64,000 nucleotides of DNA from Cladopsammia gracilis (lineage: Eukaryota > Cnidaria > Anthozoa > Scleractinia > Dendrophylliidae). Of the stretch, positions 55,453 through 64,000 are shown in pieces; within the stretch, counting starts at the first letter, position 1, and each line of letters starts with the position of its first letter. The stretch lies in assembly GCA_022457155.1 (NCBI GenBank), contig JAJGOT010000607.1, forward strand, positions 180,001 through 244,000, written 5' to 3'. Below the pieces are notes generated by a model. The model did no database searches and was not told where the DNA came from. It was given only the letters and a program-made list of their open reading frames with translations. The position numbers were made by a program, and so were the translations under genes.

Positions 55453-58127
55453 GGGTATCGACATAAGGAACCCACGCGTTTATTTAGAATGATCATAGAA
55501 TAAAGTTACAAATTATGTGACTTACGCGATGTTGTGATTAGCTATGCTATAAGCGGGTTTGTAGATATTTAAATTTTATTTCCTTAAATTTAGATCAATT
55601 AATTAATGTAAAAAAAAAATAAATAAAAAATAAAAAAAAATTATGCCGGGATTTATAGCAGCCACAACAGTCCGATCAAATCCATATAAGGTTGAAACGT
55701 TACCCACCACAGCGTAACCACCACACAGTGAACCTGTCAACTACCAAACAGTGAACCAAGGGGACTGGACACCTGATAAGCTGCGTTATACGATTCAGTC
55801 ACGCGAAGAGTTAAAAGAGATAGATCTGATAGATAGCTGGACAGATACCTTTATTTAAACAGGGTTTCTCTTTCAGTAGTTACAAAGTAAAAAACTGATA
55901 TCATTAGAGGACCTAATATCTAAACAATGATAAAAATATACAAATTAAAAGACAACGTGCGGGTTCGTTAAGAATCGAAATAGATTTTAAAAAAAAATCA
56001 AAAATGTCACTCTGAACATCAAAACCTATGACCTTTAGAATTTTTTCTTCTTTCAACTATAATTCCGGAAAAATAGGCCGAAAAAAGATCGAACAAGAAG
56101 ATAATAAAGGACGCGTGATAGCCGCGTGTAGGCGAGTTGGTGGAATTATCACTTTTGACTGCGGCTTCAACCAAGAAAACTAAAAGGAGTACACCCCTAA
56201 ATTCTTCAAGAAGAAAGGCTAAATTAATTGTACATCCCAAATTATGGATGAAAAGCAAATGTGTAAAGGAATGAGAAATCTAAGAAAAGGTGTGAAAGTT
56301 CAGTTTACGATAGTGGCAACTAAACCGATTAGGTTTACTTTGAGATCAGCTAAGGCAGTCATTGTGCTCGAATGTAACATTTAATTGTAGCCATGAGGAA
56401 GACGGGATATTTCTTTTTATTTTAGCCCCCGTCGTAGGTTTGTTTCAAACCGAAATATCGGGCACAAAATATATATCTTTTATTTTACTTTATTTTTCTT
56501 GAGTCAATCTTTTCTCCGCCGTACGGATCAGTTTGCCGTGTTATTTTACATTTATTTCTCTTTAATTTGCCCTTCTGGGGAGCTGAGCTCCACGCTTACT
56601 CAAAGAAATAAAACCAAACTACTTGTAGTTATACGCAGGTAAATACATTCGCCTTGTTGTGACTGTGACATCCCGGGGGAGGGGGGGGGGGGGTACTCCC
56701 TATAATGGGTTATACGGGGATGCTTCGCCGAAAGGGGTACCTTTTTGAGGCTGGAGGTATGTGAAAAAGGGTCGGAATTTTACGAGTTGAAGTATATGAA
56801 AGGGTAGGGATTTCACGAAGAATAGGAAAGGGTAGAGAAAACACGCCGTTGAAACATAAAAAAGGCAGGGAAAACTGCCATTTAAGTATTATAAAAAGGG
56901 TCTTTCGAAATATATCAAACAGACGCACGTAAAGGCTATATGAAAGGGGTACCATTTTCATTGAAAAGTATATGAAAGGGGCACCATTTTCAATGAAAGG
57001 TATATGAAAGGGGTACCTTTATTGTCAAAAACGGTATATAAAAGGGTAAGGGTTTGGACCGCGGGGCGGAGCATCCCCGTACAAACTTGTTGAGTACCCC
57101 CCGGGGTGTGACATATGTTAACAGATGAGTAATGTAATCCCAACCACTACGTGATTTAACCTCCTACCAAAACAATAGAATTCAGAACTTTCTAGACAGT
57201 AAACGTAAACCGATCTGCTCACGTCTGCAACCGTACTGCATAACAAGTCATGCTATGAGCGGAAGAAAACTGAAGCTCTGTGAACTGTCTTGTTAAAAAT
57301 ACAGGAAAATACCCTTAAAAACGACCGATAAAATGACCTAAAATCCTCTTCAAAAACATGCAAAGTCACACGCAGTGTCACATTAATATCGCTGAAAATC
57401 CTTGAAAAGGAACAATTTTTTTCAATTCCACGCGCTGAAATATAGCTTCTTGTTTGCCGTGATGGCTATTGTTTACACAACGGTTAAATCTCGTAACGTT
57501 GTGGCGGTTCACTGTGTGGTGGTTCACCAACCTCGTTACCAGGGTCTTCTCCTTCCCGTCTCCTGGAAGATAAGAGAGCATGGGAACGAGGTTGGTGGTT
57601 CACTGTGTGGTGGTTACGCTGTGGTGGGTAACGTTCCAACCCCTGCTCATCAAATCCGTTGATATGATTTCGAAACGAATGCTCTCGCATTTCGCCGTCT
57701 GTTATTAAATTTTTACTTGTAAGCGTCTCGCATTTCGCCGTCATGCGGCATATCACGTAACCGTTTGTTATTAATTAAATTAAGAGTTTAAATTTTAAAC
57801 GGTTAAGAGAGAGAGAGGTCAATTTTCTCTTCTCCCTATTTCCAGACACCGAAATACGAGACCATGCCTCACTGACGGCTGACAAGTTAAAATTTAACTG
57901 ACAGACGGCGAAATGCGAGACCATTTTAAAATAACAGACACGATCGTTTCGAAATCGTATCAACGGATTTGATCGGACCGTTGTGGCTGCTATAAATCCC
58001 GGCATAAGCTGATTTCAGTTATTCAACAGCACATTTGGATTGAAACACAACATCGCGTAAGTCACATAATTTGTAACTTTATTCTGTGATCATTCTAAAT
58101 AAACGCGTGGGTTCCCTATGGTATCGA
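55453..58127. repeat. Foldback with nested inverted ends downstream of the convertase gene
   Basis: Outer arms 55453-55537 and 58046-58127 (GTATCGA, AACGCG, ATTTAGAATGATCA) are inverted copies. Inner arms ATGCCGGGATTTATAGCAGC (55643) and the complement ending 58005 also pair. Between them are T/A runs, a GGTGGTTCACTGTGTGGTGG block at about 57507-57620 related to 55710-55750, and the G-run element at 56672-57110. No gene recognised. Confidence 0.75.
56672..57110. repeat. G-run bounded repeat with TATATGAAAGGGGTACC units
   Basis: Starts CCCGGGGGAGGGGGGGGGG and TACTCCC, ends GTACCCCCCGGGG. The interior has tandem TATATGAAAGGGGTACCATT-type units at 56920-57050. Confidence 0.8.
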
Positions 58128-58960
58128 ACCAATCGTGTAAGACTTTACGAGAGCTGCTACATCGCTATTTTAATTCATTGCTGACTTTGGTAGCGTTCTG
58201 TGTAGACCTGGATTTGAAAACGTTTCGGATATATTGAAAAGATTATATACATTACTTGGAAAGTATCAAGCGGCTGGTTTAGGTGTGTCTTTGTCATTTA
58301 CCTTTTTTTTCAATGTTCCGGAGATGTTCACGAAAACTACTCCGAGGCTTCTCCTACTCGCGATTGAAGAAACGTTGTCGGGTAAAAAGCATAAACTATC
58401 AGGAACGATGCTACCCAAAGGTTTACTGGGAAGTTGGAAAAATTAATCTTTGTCTGTGACGAGAATACACATTACACTAAGACAGGATGCATAAATCATG
58501 CTTTAAAATGTCTCAAACAAATAAAATATCTTAATACATTACTAAGCTTGCCAATGTTGCCTACCCAGAATCCCATTCGGTATCATCGGTTTCTTCAATT
58601 AGGTGTAACTTCTTCCCTCAAGTACAGGTCATGTAGAAGATAACATTTGTTGTGGCGTATGTGGAACGGTCAGTGATTTTAACAAATCTCTTGCATGGCG
58701 AAATTCAGTGACCGCATGGCAAATGAAAGTACCCCGGAAAGGATAAGTGTTGCATCCCGCGCTCGCATATTTCAAGAAGTTCCTAGAAAGTACCTGTTTC
58801 GGTGTCGCTTTGGAGAGCAGAACTCAACCTGTAATAAGCTGACACCACATCAACAGACACCCGTTATAAAGCAGTCGCCTTGGCTGATTGTTTCGGTCTT
58901 CTGAGAGTGAATTTGTGTAAGGCAGTAAGCTAGAAAAGTCGCTCAAAGTCATTTCAGTTT
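58128..58960. other. Intergenic region with a MITE relative at 58362-58607
   Basis: ATTGAAGAAACGTTGTCGGG (58362) and GGTTTCTTCAATTAGGTGTA (to 58607) match the family at 22345-22636 but are diverged. The remainder has no recognised gene. Confidence 0.55.
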
Positions 58961-60800
58961 TTTCAAGTTTATTGGACACAAACTTAGAAAAATAATATGG
59001 ACGAAAGGGACGGGACGCGAAGCCCCATGCGAGGCGCCTACCCAAGAAACTTAAAACTATAGTTAAATATTAAGGGGCAAAAAGTTAATAACAAAATTAA
59101 GTAATTGAGTGACAGGCGTAGGTTCGAAATAGCGACCACATACACAACATACCTACATCAAAAACTGAGCTAACTAAAGAGGAATACAATCAGATGAGTG
59201 AGAAAAACTTTAAAAGAGCCGGGACTAAGGAAGCTACTTGGAAGAGTTGTTTTACGTATAGTGTTCCATAGATTTACAGTGCGATTGCAGTAAGGAGATT
59301 AAAAAGTGCTGGTGGTTTACAAAAGGGGACTTAAAGAAAGGTGTGGTCGGATTCTTACTTAAACGAGTGCGGCCATGGCTTACAAAAGTACAAAAGTCTT
59401 CAACATTAAGGTCAATATAACCGTATAGGGCCTTGTAAAAAATACAAGGTCTTTCTCTGTCGCGCGTATGACAGTAACATGTCCAAGGCAAGCAATCTCT
59501 CCATCTTATTACTCGCCTCTGGACTGTCTCGTTCGATCTTTGCTTGAAGTGATTTTTGGGCGAGAGACCAGACTTCGGAGGCGTAGCATAACTGCGACTT
59601 TTAAGTGTTTTTCTTACTTTAGTATTTGTTAGCATTGCACAAGATCTCTTTACTGATCCGAGCAATTTCTTGTTAGCTTTGGCAATAATTGAAAGCAAAT
59701 GGGAGTCTTCTGATAGTTTACTGGAGATGTTAACTCCTAGATCGGTTTCTTCTTGCACTCGGAAAAGCCTTCTGATGCTAGGAAATAATCGCAGAACACC
59801 GGTTTTTTTTTACGTGTCACGGATAGGACTTTGCATTTCGAATTATTAAATCGGATATTATAGTCGCGACTCCAGGTGTCAGAGTATGTTAGCGCTTGTT
59901 GCAGGCGCTCGCAATCACTTACAGATGAGATTGATTAATAAAGCTTGGTATCATCGGCATAAAGAGCTGTTTGTGGTTCCCAGGTATCAGATCTGGCAGA
60001 TCGTTTATAAAGATAATAAAAAGCACGGACCCCAAAATGCTTTCTTGAGGGACGCCGGATGTGATCAGTGCCCATTGTGACGCAACACCGCAATTGTCCC
60101 TTTCGTAAACGGTCGATGCCATTTTAGCGACACTTAGAAAAATTTTCACCAATGATCGATTTTTTTTTTCTATCGGAAAAACTATATAATTAAATAACAA
60201 CCTAGAATCGAACCCGGCACCTCTTGCCGGCACCTCCCTCCTTCGCCACTAGACCACTGGGTTGATCCGGCAAACCTAATGAAAAATGTAATTATAAAAG
60301 GTGCTTTTCCTGATATATATCAATAACGGGTGACCATATCCCTAAATCTTACCAAACTGCGAATCTAGCTTGGATCTAATAATCGTTTTACCTAGGCCCA
60401 GTTTTATCTAATAATGATAGCCTACTTTCGTCCCAATCCAGGCATAAACTGGAGAGAAATGGCATCGACCATTACAAAAGGCTTGGCTACTAATGAATGC
60501 TAATGATGGCGTCGACCGTTTACGAAAGGGAAATCAGCGGCAACGCCACCCACAACCACTCTTTGAAGTCGATTGTGTAGATAGTCAGTAAACCAGTCAA
60601 GTAGATGATCCGCCACACCGTGACTTTTGAGTTTCGCAAGCAGAATTTTGTGGTCGACCGAATCGAATACAAAACTCTTTTGCAAAGTCAAGATACAAAA
60701 CAGCTGTCTGTGTTTTTATCAAGGCATATTGACCGATGTTGTGAAGTACTGGGTCAATAGTCCTGCAAAGTTTTCCCATCCTACTTCGATCCTACTATCG
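58961..60800 (-). pseudogene. CR1/L2-like LINE reverse transcriptase, split by an insertion
   Basis: On the minus strand: S-V-D-H-K-I-L-L-A-K-L and L-L-D-W-F-T-D-Y-L-x-N-R (about 60690-60540); then W-A-L-I-T-S-G-V-P-Q-E-S-I-L-G-S-V-L-F and I-N-D-L-P (about 60085-60000); then L-G-V-N-I-S-S, A-K-A-N-K-K-L-L-G-S-V-K-R, F-Y-K-A-L-Y-G-Y-I-D-L-N-V-E-D-F and H-G-R-T-R-L-S (59750-59300). Several frameshifts mean it is inactive. The tRNA-bearing element at 60097-60531 interrupts it between two conserved motifs. The piece at 58961-59250 is probably the 3' UTR. Confidence 0.85.
60097..60531. mobile_element. TIR element with embedded tRNA-like unit, copy 2
   Basis: Termini CCCTTTCGTAAACGGTCGAT and GTCGACCGTTTACGAAAGGG. 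Minus-strand tRNA-like unit at about 60203-60268 with B-box GGTTCGATTC and A-box-like TGGTCTAGTGGCGAAGG. It is inserted in a LINE reverse transcriptase, proving it was mobile. Confidence 0.78.
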
Positions 60801-60887
60801 TATTTAAAATGTACAAAACCGGATCAGACCGTCGTCGAGTTGTTGTAACACTAATGTAGTTTGTCTCTAGCGATTGTTCCTATCAAT

Positions 60888-61330
60888 CCCGCGGGGGGAG
60901 GGGGGGCAACTCTGCAAATTTTTGGGCGGGGGTGTGCCGCTTGGACTCTGAGACCCTTAACCTATGCTAGACCATTTTAGCTGCATTTTGCAACCCTATT
61001 CTAGACTAAACAACGAAAAACCCTATCCTATTCTAGACCAAATTTATGAACGCTTTCTTTGTTATTAGTTACCAGTGGTCACTAAAAATGCCGTACTGCC
61101 CGCTGTACCAATTTTTAATGCCATTTGCCAGTGAACCTTGTCTAGATTAAATTCTTCACGCAACTGATCAGTTTCGCGGAAAATGATACCCTATTCTAGA
61201 CCAAAACTCTCTGATTACTATACCCTATCCCAGACTAAACTGTCTGAAAACCATACCCTTCACAGCGGCACATACCTATATAGCTCATATATGGGAGTAC
61301 TCCCCCCTCCCCCCCCCCCCCCCCCCCGGG
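60888..61330. repeat. G-run/C-run bounded repeat with CTATTCTAGAC units
   Basis: Left GCGGGGGGAGGGGGG, right GTACTCCCCCCTCCCCC followed by a C-run and GGGCG. Interior motifs ACCCTATTCTAGACNAAAC are repeated at least five times. Confidence 0.8.
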
Positions 61331-61599
61331 CGTTCAATACTCTCACCCTTGTAAAGTGCTGTTATAGTATCTTGGCTGTTATTATGCATATGGCCGCGGG
61401 TTTTAGGGATCTTTTGCTTGTAATTATTTCTTAGAAAAATAAGGTCGCCTTTTTACCAAAATGCCATATACACTCACCGTCGATCAATGATATATTTCTC
61501 AGCTCAGAGGGTTTGCGATTCCTTACCCCGGATATAACAAGCAGTCAATTGCCCACGGGGGAGGCCGGGGGAGATCTGTTGAAGTATCGATTTTATCGG

Positions 61600-61875
61600 T
61601 ACATTACACTCGTAAAACACCAAGACCGTATACTGAGGCTGGAAAAAATAGCTTCCACTATAGAGGGGCAGTTCTCAGGAATAGTCTATCAAATATTATT
61701 AAAGGGCAGACAAGCCTGAAATCGTTTTTATCATATTTGTAATTTAGTATAGTTTTAATGACCATTTTTATTTTTTTATTGTATGATTTTTGCACGGCTC
61801 TCTGGAAGAGCATTTTTATGATGAGATTCCGTGAATAAATAAAGATGAATTAATGATTGATTGATTGATTTAAAA
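61600..61875 (+). pseudogene. LINE 3' end with GATT tail
   Basis: A fragment matching the left-edge LINE: AGACCGTATACTGAGGCTGG, GTTCTCAGGAATAGTCTATC and AGACAAGCCTGAAATC. The 3' UTR then ends in ATTGATTGATTGATT, a tandem tail typical of CR1/L2-like LINEs. Deleted and frameshifted. Confidence 0.7.
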
Positions 61876-62039
61876 ATCGGCCGAAAACTTCTGAATCCCG
61901 TATTTCCTAAGGTCAGGAGCCCCAGCTAGATTATATCGAACTTTCTGATCATTTTCTGAGGCTTCAACTTCATTTCAAGCCCGGTTAAATCAGTTTGTCC
62001 TTCTTTTTTCAACTTACCTATGGAACCACAACCCCACAA

Positions 62040-62400
62040 GGGGGAATCCCATATAAAAATGACGGAGGTTAGGGGTCAAAATTTGTAGATTGGTACCGCT
62101 TATGGTTCAAAAATCTAAAGTGACCACCGTTAGAATTATCGCAGTGCCTTTAAGGGAATTGAGCCGAAAAAATATGACAGCGACTATTTGTTGGTCAACA
62201 GGTTTTTATTGTTGTCTCATGACTCATCAACAAAAGAGAGAACATTCTGTTTGGAAAAAAGGAATCGTCTCTATCGTTATTAAAAATTGTCAAAGTGTCA
62301 GTTCATGTGTTGTTTTAGAATAGTACCTCTTACTTAGGGAAAAGAAAAAACAGTTGAGCCACGCCCATCAAGGGAGATTCACAGCTTCCGAATATTCATT
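62040..62400. repeat. Partial repeat, family of 33888 and 46715
   Basis: ATATAAAAATGACGGAGGTT and GACCACCGTTAGAATTATCG match the other copies. The right part is disrupted by an unrelated insertion at about 62185-62300. Confidence 0.65.
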
Positions 62401-63558
62401 TTTTGCTTAGTACCATATTTGGAAACTCCTCAGTCCAGGGAGATTGGAAGCAAGTTGTTCTAGCGAATAGATTGGTTAATATTTTCATCTTGATTGTCCA
62501 AATATGGCTGTAACAACTTCTTAGCAAATTGAATAATCGGAAGCTTGTTTTGAAGAGTAGAAGAGACAGTTGCACGTTTCAACCCACTTATGGGTTTCTG
62601 GTACAACTCAGTAACCAATATGCTACGGCTTTCTAACCTTATAATTGATTATCGTAAAACCAAAACCAAAGCAATCAAAACTCGAAACGAAGCCAGATTG
62701 AAATGCAAAAATTTCTGAATGTCGAACGAACGTTTTCGTTGATTTCTTGAATAATTCGATACAAAAATTACCAAAGATTACCGAAGATTACCGAAAATTC
62801 CCGAGGAAGATCCGAAAATTAAAAATTTACCAACAACTTTTTATTTGTTTAACATTTATAATTCATAATTTATAATACATGGGTATGCGGAGATATGAAA
62901 TTGCTCTTCGAATGCATATGTTCGACTCGATATCTCACAAGTGAGTGCCGGCAGCGAACTAGAGTTGCCCACACTGAGTCGACTTATGAGGACTATGAGA
63001 GCGACAAAGTCGCGAAAGCGAGAAAGTCTAGCAGCGAACGAGTGAGATATCGAGTTCATTACGAAAAATTAAGATAAATCTCATATCTCCAAGCAGTCAT
63101 GCATTATACGTTTTATTATTTAAACGTCACCCAGGGGGGGTTTGGAAGCCTATCCCATGATGCAACGCAACGAGTTACCCGCGACATTTAGAGAGAATAA
63201 ACAAACCATTTGTAAAATCTCATATTTCGGTGATTTTGCCGGTAGTCTCATTTTATGGTTTTAATTATCGGAGACATGGGAATCAGGGAAATAGTTCGTT
63301 GGTAACAGAAAAGAACCACAATGTAAGAATTTTATTTATATTTCTAAGTTTAATCCTCGTTTCTCGTCCTTAGAAAATATCATTTTCCGCTCGCAGGAAA
63401 ATGGCGATCATCCCCGAAAATACCACAATAAACCTTTTAACTGGTTTGACATTTAATAAGGGCAAACATGGTAACTATGATATCCTTACTCTTCATTTTA
63501 TGGTTGTTAATAAAGCGCATTGGTTATGAAACAGAAATTTCTTTGCTCGATGTTTTTG
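62401..63558. other. Intergenic sequence with an imperfect inverted repeat
   Basis: GGAGATATGAAATTGC and CGATATCTCAC (62889-62942) are mirrored by GTGAGATATCGAG and ATCTCATATCTCC (63041-63091). ATTACCGAAGATTACC repeats lie near 62770-62800. No gene seen. Confidence 0.5.
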
Positions 63559-64000
63559 TTAGCCCTTTTCGGCCTTGACTGTGCACAACCACAATAGAGC
63601 AGTAGGAATATTTCCCTTAAGTTGTTCAGTCATAGAGTATGATCGCAAACCAAAATATGTGCATGGTTCAAGTATATTAAACATAATTTGTAGCTCCTTT
63701 GTTATCGGCATCAAAGTCTGAAGGTTTGTTTCATAACCAGTCCCGCGACTAAACTTGGTGGAAGGAAGTGTCACATACGAGCGAACACGTGACAAAAATT
63801 CGCTCCACGCAGAAACGCGACACGTAGTTTGGAGAAGCTGAAAAGGAACTACATGCTCTCCTATGTATTTCTTATCTCCTGCGCGCCAAATTTTCGCGTG
63901 GTAGGCGATGTCTTTCTCTTCAGGTTCGGATATCCTTAAACAAAACTGTTGGTATAATTTATAAATGTTAGCCTTGAAAAACAAACGACCAAGCTCGCTG
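63559..64000 (-). CDS. Uncharacterised protein, C-terminal part (runs off window)
   Basis: The minus-strand frame is open from the window edge to TAA at 63561-63559, 146 codons. No ATG or clear splice acceptor is needed inside the window, so this is probably the end of a larger coding region or last exon. Visible features: L-G-R-L-F-F-K-A-N-I-Y-K-L-Y-Q-Q-F, A-K-I-W-R-A-G-D-K-K-Y-I-G-E-H-V-V-P-F-Q-L-L-Q, W-S-E-F-L-S-R-V-R-S-Y. No transmembrane segment or known domain recognised. It could be a host gene or an element-encoded protein. Composition looks like real protein. Confidence 0.5.
   Translation of the reverse strand, partial: SELGRLFFKANIYKLYQQFCLRISEPEEKDIAYHAKIWRAGDKKYIGEHVVPFQLLQTTCRVSAWSEFLSRVRSYVTLPSTKFSRGTGYETNLQTLMPITKELQIMFNILEPCTYFGLRSYSMTEQLKGNIPTALLWLCTVKAEKG

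Overview
This window is animal nuclear DNA, most likely from a cnidarian and probably a coral or sea anemone. The evidence is spliced genes with GT-AG introns, AT-rich intergenic DNA packed with small inverted-repeat elements, and a secreted multidomain protein combining a proprotein-convertase-type protease with TSP1, C-type lectin and ShK domains. No bacterial-style operons, rRNA genes or CRISPR arrays are present.

Two host genes can be reconstructed exon by exon. On the minus strand (663-5962, five coding exons) is a secreted BRICHOS-domain precursor of 191 residues. On the plus strand (17837-55221, eighteen coding exons, 946 residues) is a secreted kexin/furin-type subtilase. It has a signal peptide, an intact Asp/His/Ser triad and a P domain, then TSP1, TSP1, C-type lectin, ShK, TSP1 and ShK modules. 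No prodomain is visible between signal peptide and catalytic domain. The two genes are divergently arranged. Between them lies a locally duplicated promoter/first-exon module (about 6.0-7.0 kb, 10.0-10.6 kb and 16.4-17.4 kb) containing 56-bp tandem repeats, each with a CCAAT box and an ETS-like core. BRICHOS precursors are classically cut by furin-like convertases, so the pair may be an enzyme and substrate, but that is inference. A third coding region of unknown function runs off the right edge on the minus strand (63559-64000).

Most of the rest is mobile DNA. 0-0.6 kb: LINE 3' end and G-rich satellite. 1.3-3.5 kb: TTAA-flanked transposon inside the BRICHOS intron. 7-12.1 kb: element carrying a DUF3504/Crypton-like ORF, LINE debris and an inverted pair of a 1.2-kb repeat. 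12.6-16 kb: hairpins, RecQ-like and Penelope-like fragments, a G-run-bounded element and a tRNA-bearing element. 19.7-25.9 kb: six small inverted-repeat elements and a 106-bp satellite. 31.9-44.4 kb: a 12.4-kb intron with a 17-bp minisatellite, a long foldback, a region of opposed strand composition and reverse-transcriptase remnants. 45.8-52.6 kb: a palindromic tRNA-derived SINE and the third 1.2-kb repeat, which ends next to the exon 16 splice site. 55-63 kb: a foldback, more G-run elements, and a CR1/L2-like LINE split by the tRNA-bearing element.

Exon boundaries were read by eye from splice signals and frame continuity; all junctions keep frame. Repeat boundaries are approximate unless terminal repeats or target duplications are named.
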